Below are positions 34,629 to 42,928 of a DNA stretch of 46,302 bases, one piece after another. A model generated the notes under the pieces. That model saw only the letters and a program-made list of their open reading frames with translations, searched no databases and was not told where the DNA came from. The first letter of the stretch is position 1, and each line of letters opens with the position of its first letter. A program made the translations under genes and the position numbers. Source of the DNA: an uncultured Lachnospiraceae bacterium (GTDB lineage: Bacteria; Bacillota; Clostridia; Lachnospirales; Lachnospiraceae); the NCBI GenBank assembly GCA_910589385.1, contig CAJUTU010000031.1:1-46302 (forward strand), read 5' to 3'.

Positions 34629-34668
34629 AGAGGGGATGCAGCCTGATCTTCAGGTTTGCATCCCCTCT
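34629..34668 (+). terminator. Hairpin after the DUF3021 gene
   Basis: AGAGGGGATGCA (34629-34640) pairs with TGCATCCCCTCT (34657-34668). The following GTGTTGTTT is only weakly T-rich, so this is a strong hairpin with a weak terminator tail. The remaining 130 bases up to the collagen-like gene are AT-rich and contain a CATATAAT box about 60 bases before its TTG start, the likely promoter. Confidence 0.65.
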
Positions 34669-34799
34669 GTGTTGTTTAAGATTGATCTTCAGATTTTCTC
34701 ACAGGTTTTTGCCTGAAAACCGAATTTCGTTTTTCTGCATATAATTTATCATAATGAATGTATCATTACTCAATTTCAATATTAATGAGGTGGTTTTAA

Positions 34800-35741
34800 T
34801 TGAATAACTATAATACAAATTGGCTGTTTAATCCGCCCAATCTGTTTGGTATGGGAAGAGCTCCCAACAGAAACAATTGTCAAAATACATCTTATCCTTC
34901 TCAAACTCCGAAAGCGCAGACAAATGTTGTATCAAATTATTCTCAGGACACATGGGCCGCAGAATCAAATGAATATATTTCTCCCTGTTATTGTGAATCG
35001 GAGCTGCCTGGCTGTCCAGAGGGGTTCAAAGGGCACTGGCCCACTGACTGTCTGTGTGAATGCGGAGACCCCAAGACTTCTGGCTGTCCAGGTAAGCCCG
35101 GAGAACCAGAACCACAAGGGCCTAGAGGGGAACCCGGGCCGCCTGGATGTCCGGGTGAACCTGGAGAACCAGGACCTCAGGGGCCTAGAGGGGAACCCGG
35201 GCCGCCTGGATGTCCGGGTGAACGCGGAGACCCCGGACCTCAGGGAGTCACAGGGCCGCAAGGACCGCAGGGTTCCACCGGACCGATGGGGCCTAGAGGA
35301 GAACCGGGGCCGCGCGGACCGGCGGGACCCCCCGGTTATCCGCAAAGCAGTGTATTTGCATCGTTTTCATGTCAGGATCTTATGATTCCAAAGAGCGCCA
35401 ATCTTCCGCTTAAACTCGATATACCAGATATAACCGAAAACATCTTTCTTTGCAATCGTTACTCCGTTATGCTGAATCCTGGTTATTATGCCATCTATTA
35501 TTATATATCCACAGTGATGCAAAAGCATGGCTTCATAAAACTTACGCCCATATTTAATGATCATGAGCAAAATGTATATGCCGAATACGCTGAAACGGCA
35601 AGGCGGAGAGAAACACTTAAAATATCAAGGTACTTTATCATCGAAATCCTCAGTGTTTCTCCCCTGTTCTTTACATGGTATTCTTCGGAAAGCGCGTCCA
35701 AAATCAATATGAATTTGAGTATACAAAAGCTTTTCAGATAA
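34800..35741 (+). CDS. Collagen-like Gly-X-Y surface protein with C-terminal beta domain
   Basis: The gene uses TTG at 34800, six bases after GAGGTGG; no ATG fits. Residues 1-95 are Asn/Ser-rich with several Cys. The Gly-X-Y region (about 90-180) has about 28 triplets, mostly GEP, GPP, GPR, GPQ, with unusual cysteines in PGCPGE repeats; a 63-bp DNA repeat underlies it. The last 130 residues form a predicted beta-rich domain (YSVMLNPGYYAIYYYIS), like the trimerising C-terminal heads of BclA-type exosporium filaments. Context: a glycosyltransferase and a second collagen-like gene follow. A role as glycosylated spore or cell-surface filament is likely; localisation is inferred. Confidence 0.85.
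   Translation: MNNYNTNWLFNPPNLFGMGRAPNRNNCQNTSYPSQTPKAQTNVVSNYSQDTWAAESNEYISPCYCESELPGCPEGFKGHWPTDCLCECGDPKTSGCPGKPGEPEPQGPRGEPGPPGCPGEPGEPGPQGPRGEPGPPGCPGERGDPGPQGVTGPQGPQGSTGPMGPRGEPGPRGPAGPPGYPQSSVFASFSCQDLMIPKSANLPLKLDIPDITENIFLCNRYSVMLNPGYYAIYYYISTVMQKHGFIKLTPIFNDHEQNVYAEYAETARRRETLKISRYFIIEILSVSPLFFTWYSSESASKINMNLSIQKLFR
35118..35222 (+). repeat. 63-bp direct repeats in the collagen coding region
   Basis: A block starting GGGCCTAGAGGGGAACCCGG at 35118 returns at 35181 with nearly the same sequence, a period of 63 bases (21 residues, seven Gly-X-Y triplets). The third unit is diverged. Confidence 0.7.
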
Positions 35742-35765
35742 TAAAAAAGAAAAGGGAGTGATCCT

Positions 35766-36833
35766 ATGCCAACAGTAAGTCTCTGCATGATTGTAAAAAA
35801 TGAAGAAATGCATATTGCACGCTGTCTCGACAGCATTGCAAAACTTGTAGACGAAATTATTATTGTAGATACCGGCTCGACTGACCGAACGGTAGAAATA
35901 GCTTCCAGCTATTCATCGAAAGTTTATTCCTATCCATGGACAAATGATTTTTCTGATGCAAGAAACTATTCCTTTTCCAAGGCATCCATGGACTACTGTA
36001 TGTGGATGGATGCTGACGACATTCTGGAAAAAGCGGAAACGGATCAATTTTTGCAGCTAAAGAAGTCTCTGTCACCGGACACTGACATTGTAATGATGAG
36101 ATATCATACTGCTTTTGATGAGGCGGGCGTCCCCTCTTTTTCGTATTTTCGGGAACGGTGGATCCGGAATTGCCCAAAATACCGATGGATTGGCGCTGTC
36201 CATGAAGTAATTCCTCCAAGCGGCAGCATCGTCTATTCCGAAATTGCGATCAGCCACAAAAAAATAAATGCTGGAAATCCTGACCGGAATCTGAAAATAT
36301 ACCAGAAGATGCTTGCAGACGGAAAGGTTCTGGATCCCAGGCAGCAATATTATTACGGACGGGAACTGTATTATCACAAACAATATGAAGAGGCCGTTTC
36401 TGTGTTTGAACAATTTCTGCTCTCACCGGAAGGATGGGTCGAAAATAAAATAGAAGCTTGTTCCATCTGTGCTAAATGTTATTATCAGTTAGGGCAGGAA
36501 CAGCAAGCGCTGAACACTCTTTTGCGCAGCATGAGCTTTGATCTGCCAAGGGCTGAATTGTGCTGTGATATCGGAAAATATTTTTTGGAACATGGAAACT
36601 GCCATAATGCCATCTATTGGTATGAAACAGCGCTCAATACGCAAAAAAATGAATATTCTGGCGGATTTATCCTGCCAGATTGCTATGATTATATCCCTCT
36701 TTTACAGTTATGCGTATGCTACGACAAAATGGGGGACTGGCAAAAAGCAAAAGAATACAATGAAAGAGCAGGAGCCTGCAAGCCTTATTCCAAAGCATAT
36801 CTTTATAATAAAAACTATTTTGACAATAAGTAA
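35766..36833 (+). CDS. Glycosyltransferase family 2 with C-terminal TPR repeats
   Basis: The N-terminal 200 residues are a GT2 domain of GT-A fold: VSLCMIVKNEEMHIARCL, VDEIIIVDTGSTDRT and the metal-binding MWMDADDI. The C-terminal part (about 215-350) is helical with TPR-like repeats (QQYYYGRELYYHKQYEEAVSVFEQFL and KAKEYNERA). Such GT2-TPR proteins often glycosylate Ser/Thr of surface proteins, and here the gene is sandwiched between two collagen-like genes whose triplets are rich in Thr, especially the second. This gives a natural enzyme-substrate pair as in bacillus BclA glycosylation. The RBS AAAGGGAGTGATCCT precedes the ATG. Substrate assignment is inference. Confidence 0.87.
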   Translation: MPTVSLCMIVKNEEMHIARCLDSIAKLVDEIIIVDTGSTDRTVEIASSYSSKVYSYPWTNDFSDARNYSFSKASMDYCMWMDADDILEKAETDQFLQLKKSLSPDTDIVMMRYHTAFDEAGVPSFSYFRERWIRNCPKYRWIGAVHEVIPPSGSIVYSEIAISHKKINAGNPDRNLKIYQKMLADGKVLDPRQQYYYGRELYYHKQYEEAVSVFEQFLLSPEGWVENKIEACSICAKCYYQLGQEQQALNTLLRSMSFDLPRAELCCDIGKYFLEHGNCHNAIYWYETALNTQKNEYSGGFILPDCYDYIPLLQLCVCYDKMGDWQKAKEYNERAGACKPYSKAYLYNKNYFDNK

Positions 36834-36939
36834 CAAACATATCCATAAATGCATAAATTGTCTGTAAAAGAAAATATTTTTTTGTCAAATCAATTGAATA
36901 TCTTCTTTTCAATTTATGATAAAGGATGTGTTTTTATAT

Positions 36940-38352
36940 ATGAGTCAAAATAATTCAAATAACTATTGTTCAAATCAGTGCCCTCCTCCCTGCTGTGAAC
37001 GTGGGCCGGCGGGGCCAAAAGGGAACCAGGGACCTATGGGACCACAGGGAATCAAAGGAGACACCGGGTGTCCTGGCCCGAAAGGCGACAAAGGAGAGCC
37101 GGGACCTATGGGACCACAGGGAATTCCCGGCGCACCAGGCGCAAGAGGCCCCAGAGGAAATACCGGGCCGGTAGGACCTACCGGCAATACGGGGCCCAGA
37201 GGTTATGCAGGCCCCAGGGGCTATGCGGGACCGCAAGGTATTCAGGGTATCCAGGGTGTCCGTGGCGATATCGGCCCAAAAGGCGATCCTGGCTGTGAAG
37301 GGCCTAAGGGAGATATCTGTCCACAGGGTCCGGCAGGACCAACAGGGCCGACGGGGCCAGTCGGGCCACAGGGAGATGCCGGCCCTCAGGGGCCCAGGGG
37401 TATTCCAGGACCGGCTGGGCCTACCGGACCTACCGGGCCTATGGGACCGCAAGGTGTGACCGGGCCACAAGGTATTCAGGGTGTAGCCGGGCCGATTGGA
37501 ATCCAAGGGCCGAAAGGATGTCCGGGTGATGACGGAGCGACTGGCGCGACTGGACCTACCGGACCTACGGGTGCGACTGGCGCGGATGGCGTAACCGGGC
37601 CTACAGGTGCGACTGGCGCGGATGGTGCAACCGGGCCTACGGGTGCGACTGGCGCGGATGGCGTAACCGGGCCTACGGGTGCGACTGGCGCGGATGGCGT
37701 AACCGGGCCTACAGGTGCGACTGGCGCGGATGGCGTAACCGGGCCTACAGGTGCGACTGGCGCAGATGGCGTGACTGGACCCACTGGCGCAACCGGATCT
37801 ACTGGTGCGACCGGGCCCACTGGTGTTGCCGGTACCGGAGCAATTATTCCATTTGCGTCAGGACTTCCGGTTGCTTTAACAACAGTCGCCGGCGGGCTTG
37901 CCGGACTTCCTGCTTTTATTGGTTTTGGCAGCAGTGCACAGGGTCTTACGCTGCTGGGTTCCACAATTAATATCACTAACGCCAGCGGAACGCTTTCCAA
38001 CTTTGCATTCCAGGTTCCGCGTGCCGGTACGATCACCTCATTTAGCGCATTCTTTAGTACAACGGTGGCGCTTTCATTAATAGGTTCCACTGTTACGGTA
38101 AATGCGCAGATTTATCAATCCGCAACACCGAACAATGTATTTTCTCCGATTGCCGGAACGCTGATCAGCCTGACGCCCTCACTTACCGGAGCAATCTCCA
38201 TTGGAACGCTGTTAAACGGCGCACTTACAGGACTCAATATTCCGTTAACTGCCCAAACCCGGCTCATGCTGGTATTTTCAGCAACGGCAAGCGGATTGAC
38301 TTTGGTCAATACAGTTACAGGATACGCAAGCGCAGGTCTAAGCATCAATTAA
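36940..38352 (+). CDS. Collagen-like BclA/BclB-type exosporium glycoprotein
   Basis: The ATG at 36940 (MSQNNSNN) follows AAAGGATG at a workable distance; the ATG at 36916 is less likely. After an Asn/Cys-rich head (about 1-22, with CPPPCCERG) comes a long Gly-X-Y region (about 23-300) rich in GPQ, GPT, GAT and GAD triplets, the last part being six exact 12-residue repeats. The C-terminal 170 residues (from GAIIPFASGLP) match the BclB-like C-terminal domain, with TTVAGGLAGLPAFIGFG and LIGSTVTVNAQIYQS. This domain trimerises and anchors spore-surface filaments. Thr in the third position is the usual O-glycosylation site; a glycosyltransferase gene precedes it. Expression is probably late in sporulation. 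Confidence 0.92.
   Translation: MSQNNSNNYCSNQCPPPCCERGPAGPKGNQGPMGPQGIKGDTGCPGPKGDKGEPGPMGPQGIPGAPGARGPRGNTGPVGPTGNTGPRGYAGPRGYAGPQGIQGIQGVRGDIGPKGDPGCEGPKGDICPQGPAGPTGPTGPVGPQGDAGPQGPRGIPGPAGPTGPTGPMGPQGVTGPQGIQGVAGPIGIQGPKGCPGDDGATGATGPTGPTGATGADGVTGPTGATGADGATGPTGATGADGVTGPTGATGADGVTGPTGATGADGVTGPTGATGADGVTGPTGATGSTGATGPTGVAGTGAIIPFASGLPVALTTVAGGLAGLPAFIGFGSSAQGLTLLGSTINITNASGTLSNFAFQVPRAGTITSFSAFFSTTVALSLIGSTVTVNAQIYQSATPNNVFSPIAGTLISLTPSLTGAISIGTLLNGALTGLNIPLTAQTRLMLVFSATASGLTLVNTVTGYASAGLSIN
37570..37785 (+). repeat. Six tandem 36-bp repeats in the collagen gene
   Basis: Units begin at 37570, 37606, 37642, 37678, 37714 and 37750 and encode GATGADGVTGPT, with one GAT variant for GVT. 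Copies differ by only one to a few bases, a sign of recent expansion; repeat number probably varies between strains. Confidence 0.92.
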
Positions 38353-38379
38353 TAAACTTAGGATAAAATAGCCAGGGCA

Positions 38380-38402
38380 GCCGGAAAAGGATCATTTCCG
38401 GC
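38380..38402 (+). terminator. Short hairpin after the second collagen-like gene
   Basis: GCCGGAAA (38380-38387) pairs with TTTCCGGC (38395-38402), loop of seven. It lies 27 bases after the stop and probably works with the longer terminator downstream. Confidence 0.6.
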
Positions 38403-38421
38403 CGCCCGGCTTAAAAACAGG

Positions 38422-38481
38422 AGAAGCTTCACAGGAATCCGTGTTTACCTGACATTGTAAGATTCTTGTGAAGCTTCTTTT
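38422..38481 (+). terminator. Strong rho-independent terminator
   Basis: AGAAGCTTCACAGGAATC (38422-38439) pairs with GATTCTTGTGAAGCTTCT (38461-38478) over 18 bp with one wobble, followed by TTTTATT. It ends the collagen transcript and may also serve the converging thrS gene. Confidence 0.85.
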
Positions 38482-38537
38482 ATTAACTTTATAGTTTCTA
38501 AACTTCCTGTTTCATTCTGCCCTGGCAGATATGTGAA

Positions 38538-40298
38538 CTATAAATCCGCCAATTCTTTTTCCAGCAGGGCAAGAAATTCCTGGATCGTACTGCTGCCGAT
38601 GTCTCCTTGATCCCGTTTACGGATAGAAATCGTGCGGCTCTCCGATTCTTTTTCTCCTACAATTACCATGTATGGTATCTGATTCAGCTGCGCTTCCCGA
38701 ATCTTATATCCTATTTTTTCAGAACGCTCATCAGTCTCGCAGCGATATCCTGCGGATTTGAAATCATGTTCGATTTTTTTTGCATAATCTGCAAATTTGT
38801 CTGATATCGGAAGAATTTTTATCTGCACCGGAGCAAGCCATAATGGGAATTTTCCGGCATAATGTTCAATGAGGATTCCAATAAAACGCTCAATAGAACC
38901 ATAGACGACCCTATGGATCATGATTGGCCGGTGTTTTTCGCCATCAACTCCTGTGTACTCTGCCTCAAATCTTTGCGGCAGTTGGAAATCTAACTGGATT
39001 GTGCCGCACTGCCATGTCCTTCCAATAGAATCTTCCAGATGAAAATCAATCTTGGGACCATAAAACGCACCATCTCCTTCATTTACAACATAAGGAAGTC
39101 CCAGGTCATCCAATGCGCCCCGCAGTCCATTCGTGGCCGTTTCCCAGTCCTTATCACTGCCAATAGAATTTTCCGGCCTGGTAGACAGCTCAACATGATA
39201 TTTAAATCCAAATTTTGTATACACTTCATCTATCAGCCTTACTACACCTTTTATCTCATCCGGAATCTGTTCCTCTGTCATATAAATGTGAGCGTCATCT
39301 TGTGTAAAGCAGCGGACGCGCATAAGTCCATGTAACGCACCTGATTTTTCATGGCGGTGCACTAACCCAAGTTCCCCCATACGAATTGGAAGATCCCGGT
39401 AGGAATGGGGCTGCATCTTATAAACCAGCATGCCTCCCGGGCAGTTCATGGGTTTCACTGCAAAATCGGTTTCATCAATCTCCGTTGTATACATGTTTTC
39501 TCTATAATGATCCCAATGCCCAGATGTTTCCCAAAGCTGTCGGTTTAACATGATCGGAGTTGAGATTTCAACATATCCCTCCCTGGTATGGATTTTTCTC
39601 CAGTAATCAATCAGCAGATTCTTTAAAACCATCCCTTTTGGTAAGAAAAACGGGAATCCAGGCCCCTCTTCCATAAGAGCAAATAATCCTAATTCTTTTC
39701 CTAATTTTCTGTGGTCACGTTTTTTTGCCTCTTCCATACGCGTAAGATATTCATTCAACTGCTCTTTCTTTGGAAAAGATGTTCCATATATTCTGGTAAG
39801 CATCTTGTTCTTTTCATTTCCTTTCCAATATGCCCCAGCAGTAGAAGTAAGCTGAAATGCCTTGACCGCACTGGTGTATGTCACATGAGGCCCGGCACAT
39901 AGCTCGACATAATCCCCCTGCTCAAAGAAAGAAAGTTCCGTTCCTTCTGGAAGGTCATTGATCAACTCTGCTTTATATGGTTCATTTCGTTCCGCCATAA
40001 GTTTTAAAGCGTCCTCACGGTTTAGTATATAGTGGCGCAGCGGCAGATTTTCTTTTACGATTTTTTTCATTTCTTTTTCAATCTCGCCTAGATTTTCTGA
40101 TGAAAATTCAAAATCAAATTCAAAATCATAATAGAACCCATTTTCAATGGCCGGCCCTATCGCGCATTTTGCAGTTGGGTAAAGACGTTTTACGGCCTGC
40201 GCAAGGATATGTGCGGTTGTGTGCCGAAATGCCTTTTTCCCAAGTTCGTCTTCAAATGTCAGTTCCTGTATGGAACCATCTTTTTCAATTACTTTCAT
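38538..40298 (-). CDS. thrS: Threonyl-tRNA synthetase, form without TGS domain
   Basis: The 586-residue enzyme starts directly with the editing domain (about 20-200: FRHTTAHILAQAVKRLYP, YDFEFDFE, CAGPHVTYTSAVKAFQL). The class II catalytic core follows (about 205-480: MNCPGGMLVYK, RMGELGLVHRHEKSGALHGLMRVRCFTQDDAHIY, GDGAFYGPKIDF), then the anticodon-binding domain to the end. The N-terminal TGS domain of most bacterial ThrRS is missing; the normal length with it is about 640. The zinc ligands (C and two H in the core) appear present. It charges tRNA-Thr. It sits behind a complete T-box leader and a sigma-A promoter, so it is induced when uncharged tRNA-Thr accumulates. Confidence 0.97.
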   Translation of the reverse strand: MKVIEKDGSIQELTFEDELGKKAFRHTTAHILAQAVKRLYPTAKCAIGPAIENGFYYDFEFDFEFSSENLGEIEKEMKKIVKENLPLRHYILNREDALKLMAERNEPYKAELINDLPEGTELSFFEQGDYVELCAGPHVTYTSAVKAFQLTSTAGAYWKGNEKNKMLTRIYGTSFPKKEQLNEYLTRMEEAKKRDHRKLGKELGLFALMEEGPGFPFFLPKGMVLKNLLIDYWRKIHTREGYVEISTPIMLNRQLWETSGHWDHYRENMYTTEIDETDFAVKPMNCPGGMLVYKMQPHSYRDLPIRMGELGLVHRHEKSGALHGLMRVRCFTQDDAHIYMTEEQIPDEIKGVVRLIDEVYTKFGFKYHVELSTRPENSIGSDKDWETATNGLRGALDDLGLPYVVNEGDGAFYGPKIDFHLEDSIGRTWQCGTIQLDFQLPQRFEAEYTGVDGEKHRPIMIHRVVYGSIERFIGILIEHYAGKFPLWLAPVQIKILPISDKFADYAKKIEHDFKSAGYRCETDERSEKIGYKIREAQLNQIPYMVIVGEKESESRTISIRKRDQGDIGSSTIQEFLALLEKELADL

Positions 40299-40332
40299 TA
40301 TTTTTCTCCATCTCCTTTTTTTGGCATAAGAA

Positions 40333-40608
40333 AAGCACCCAAAAAGCCAATGTTCTTAGCTTTAAGGGTGCATATCCTGCACGGTCCCACCTTAATTTTT
40401 CACTTCAGATTCTAACAAATCCTATCCCTTAACGCAGGAATACGGCAGCACTTACTTGTATACAACACTTTCGGCACTACAGCTCCGGAATGGTCTTCCT
40501 GTATCTTTCCCATAGGCAGTTTCCACCATATGCTGCCCTCTCTGTATGATCCATGATACAGTACTCTTTCCGTCAACGCTTTTCTTATGTCCTCAATTTT
40601 ATATCCAA
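40333..40608 (-). ncRNA. T-box riboswitch of thrS
   Basis: The minus-strand leader of about 270 nt contains a Stem I with AGAGAG and GGTGGAA motifs, a probable specifier codon ACC (Thr, complementary bases 40492-40494) just before CATTCCGGAG, the T-box AAGGTGGGACCGTGC (plus 40381-40395) and a terminator stem GCACCC/GGGTGC (40335-40371) followed by TTTT. Uncharged tRNA-Thr should stabilise the antiterminator. The choice of ACC as specifier is by pattern; the T-box sequence itself is clear. Confidence 0.92.
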
Positions 40609-40637
40609 ACTATAGCACATTTAGACCAGGTTTGCAA
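40609..40637 (-). promoter_or_regulatory. Sigma-A promoter of the thrS T-box leader
   Basis: On the minus strand TTGCAA (plus 40632-40637) and TATAGT (plus 40609-40614) have a 17-base spacer. The transcript would begin near 40600, giving the T-box leader above. Confidence 0.65.
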
Positions 40638-40671
40638 GCACGCAGTTTCAAAAGAGGTGAAACCTTTCCCC

Positions 40672-40752
40672 ATGAGTAAAACAGATGATCCGGCACTCCT
40701 TACAAACGTTCTGACTGTGCAGACTGCAGCCGCACAGTTGGAAACATTTTAA
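40672..40752 (+). CDS. Possible 26-residue small ORF
   Basis: ATG at 40672 follows AAAGAGGTGAAACCTTTCCCC and the frame ends at TAA 40750-40752, encoding MSKTDDPALLTNVLTVQTAAAQLETF. It overlaps by four bases the end of the minus-strand AAA gene. The family is not recognised and no homology is claimed. The same bases contain a 7-bp inverted repeat (40714-40720 with 40732-40738) that may rather be the AAA gene's terminator. Confidence 0.25.
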   Translation: MSKTDDPALLTNVLTVQTAAAQLETF

Positions 40753-42443
40753 CCAATCAGTACTTTTTTTCCACAAAACGCGAATCCGTACTTCCGTATC
40801 TTATCCTGAGGAACACCTTTTGCCATCAGATTTGCAGTATATTCTTTTCTGTCTATCTGTTCTAATGCAGCTTTCACCGTATCAGAAAGAGTTTTCTCTT
40901 CCTCCTCTTCCTGCACCTTAAATTCCAAAAGTATCGCATCATCCGCTTTATTCCGTGGTTCAAGCATCACATCATATCTGCCGAATCCGCTCTCCCTGTT
41001 GGATGTGATCACATAGCGGTCTGCCAGTTCTACCATAAGCCCCAAAACAAAGCCATGGTAGAAACGTTCCGGTTCTTCTTTTGATGGTTTTGTACCTGTA
41101 TCAAAATAGCTGAACATCTCAGAGGTTACGCGGTTCATATAAATATTCATGGCCTTCAGATCATCCAGCAGAAACGCCTTGATAAAGTCATGATAGTCCG
41201 CTCCGGTTTCCGCAAACCATCCTTTGATCATACTGCCAAACATCCGTCTCACCTCAAAGTTTGTCAAATCCAGTTCATAATTCGCTTCACGGAATGCATC
41301 CCCCAACTCCTCATATCTCTCGTAACAGATTACTTTTAAGTATCCGCTTGAAAGAAGGAGGCTCCAGATCGCCCATTCATTCGTATCCAACTGGTCGTAC
41401 ACAATTTGTTCATCAATTGGCGTGATCAAATGTTCTCCTGCCAGGAGTCCTTCAAAGGCCTTCTTCACCTCCCTGTTGCCTTCCCTGAGCAGCTTGCCGA
41501 CCAAACGGTTAGAGCTGGTATTCGCCCAATACAGACCTGCCTTTTTCTTACTCAGGTAGTTTATTATAGACCATGGATTATAAATATCTGTCTGCGTGCC
41601 GAATGTAAAGCCGTCATACCACAGCTTCACTTCCTGCGCACTGTCAGACAATCCAAATTCATCCAATGCCGCTAATACTTCTGTTTCCGTAAATCCAAAT
41701 GCATCTGTATATTTTTCGGACGTTACTGTAACAACCTCCAGATTATTCAGATCCGAAAAGATGGATTCCTTGCTTATCCTTGTAATCCCTGTCATAATTG
41801 CCCGTTCGAGAAAAGGATTTTCCTTGAATGCAGAATTAAACAGGCTTCTGATAAAAGCGGCCAGTTCATCCCAGTATCCATTTACATAAGCTTCCTGCAT
41901 TGGAGTATCATACTCATCCAGAAGGATAATCACTTTCTTTCCATAATATCTCGACAGATACGACGACAACTGATGGATCGAAAGCGTTGCTGTTACATCG
42001 TCCATATCTACACTGACATCCTCAAAAAATTTCTGTTCCTTTTTATCTAATACCGTATGCTCCGTCAAAAAATTATAACTTGAATATAGATTTGATAAGA
42101 TCTGGCATATCTTCCTGCGCGCTGTCATATAGCTTTCTTCTTTTATGTTCGCAAAGGAAAGGCAGATTACTGGATAGGTTCCCTGCATCTGTCTGTATTC
42201 CATATCCTTCCATATGGAAAGCCCTTCAAATAAATCCCCCCTGTCAGCATATTTTACGGAGAAAAACTGTTCTGTCATACTCATATTCAGAGTTTTTCCA
42301 AATCTTCTCGGACGGGTAATCAAGCTGACCCTGTCGCCGCCCTCCCACCATTCTTTGATAAATTTAGTCTTATCCACATAGAAATATCCATTTTTACGAA
42401 CTGTCTCAAAATCTTGATGTCCTATCCCAACTGTTCGAGTCAT
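40749..42443 (-). CDS. AAA-ATPase-like / PD-(D/E)XK nuclease superfamily protein
   Basis: I start it at ATG 42441-42443 (MTRTVGIG), behind GGGAGAGGTGC. The 564 residues open with VGIGHQDFETVRKNGYFYVDKTKFIKEW, the mark of the AAA-ATPase-like (PF09820-type) family, then an ATP-binding region with RPRRFGKTLNMSM and LLDEYDTPMQ. The C-terminal about 110 residues hold the PDDEXK_9-type nuclease core (GRYDVMLEPRN and ILLEFKVQ). Many Clostridia carry several copies of such genes, often repeated and fast-evolving; their role is unknown (mobile or defence-related ideas are unproven). It is a single-gene unit between thrS and the small ORFs. Confidence 0.9.
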   Translation of the reverse strand: MTRTVGIGHQDFETVRKNGYFYVDKTKFIKEWWEGGDRVSLITRPRRFGKTLNMSMTEQFFSVKYADRGDLFEGLSIWKDMEYRQMQGTYPVICLSFANIKEESYMTARRKICQILSNLYSSYNFLTEHTVLDKKEQKFFEDVSVDMDDVTATLSIHQLSSYLSRYYGKKVIILLDEYDTPMQEAYVNGYWDELAAFIRSLFNSAFKENPFLERAIMTGITRISKESIFSDLNNLEVVTVTSEKYTDAFGFTETEVLAALDEFGLSDSAQEVKLWYDGFTFGTQTDIYNPWSIINYLSKKKAGLYWANTSSNRLVGKLLREGNREVKKAFEGLLAGEHLITPIDEQIVYDQLDTNEWAIWSLLLSSGYLKVICYERYEELGDAFREANYELDLTNFEVRRMFGSMIKGWFAETGADYHDFIKAFLLDDLKAMNIYMNRVTSEMFSYFDTGTKPSKEEPERFYHGFVLGLMVELADRYVITSNRESGFGRYDVMLEPRNKADDAILLEFKVQEEEEEKTLSDTVKAALEQIDRKEYTANLMAKGVPQDKIRKYGFAFCGKKVLIG

Positions 42444-42554
42444 AATATTGCACCTCTCCCTGATCATGTATCAATTATAACCCATCTTCCACTCCCTGTA
42501 TAGCATATTTTCCCTTACTGCTCAGCCTTGTCCCATCCTTTTTGGCACGCTAGA

Positions 42555-42583
42555 TTGTATTCCATCATTTCATATGTTATAAT
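42555..42583 (+). promoter_or_regulatory. Sigma-A promoter of the small ORF pair
   Basis: TTGTAT (42555-42560) and TATAAT (42578-42583), 17-base spacer, lie 41 bases before the ATG of the first small ORF. Confidence 0.7.
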
Positions 42584-42624
42584 CAAATCGTTCAAATGCT
42601 ATATTACAACTCCGGGGGATCACT

Positions 42625-42690
42625 ATGAAAAGCTCCGAAATTATAAAGGAAATCCGATTCTTTGATGAAATATTAAAGGCAGGTGAATAA
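42625..42690 (+). CDS. Small ORF of 21 residues
   Basis: ATG 42625 follows the site GGGGGATC and encodes MKSSEIIKEIRFFDEILKAGE, stop at 42688-42690. A second small gene begins one base later, so the pair looks co-translated, perhaps as the leftover of a longer gene. The family is not recognised. Confidence 0.35.
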   Translation: MKSSEIIKEIRFFDEILKAGE

Positions 42691-42691
42691 A

Positions 42692-42880
42692 ATGGTAAAT
42701 CTTACCCTTGAAAAACGTCAGATCTGCGATATACAAGGACGATTGTTTGAACTTGCTTTAACAACTGGATTAGATTGCCCATCATTTATAAAATCTTTTA
42801 TGAATAGTAAAACCGCTGCTGCCGTTGATGATCTGAAAGAGATTTATGAGCAAAAATGCAATAATAGGAGTACTTTATGA
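42692..42880 (+). CDS. Small helical protein, probably truncated (mobile-region family)
   Basis: ATG 42692 (MVNLTLEKRQ) starts a 62-residue protein with RQICDIQGRLFELALTTGLDCPSFIKSFMNSK. This pattern is common in small Clostridia proteins found beside DUF3791/DUF3990-type genes. Relatives often continue with a YNRMQWAGEEYLLEE-like end that is absent here, so the C-terminus may be lost. The role is unknown. Confidence 0.45.
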   Translation: MVNLTLEKRQICDIQGRLFELALTTGLDCPSFIKSFMNSKTAAAVDDLKEIYEQKCNNRSTL

Positions 42881-42928
42881 ATGAACCCCGCCGGAATATT
42901 TTTATTTTTACGCCAGGGCGCAAGGGAG

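Noticed and set aside
37570..37785. The regular 36-bp repeats might be a CRISPR array.
   Set aside because: The repeats are contiguous without unique spacers, remain in frame and encode Gly-X-Y triplets.
36970..38090. Minus-strand open frames within the collagen gene that encode Pro/Gly-rich repeats.
   Set aside because: They are the mirror of the Gly-X-Y codon pattern (GGN-CCN), which automatically gives open Pro-rich frames on the other strand.
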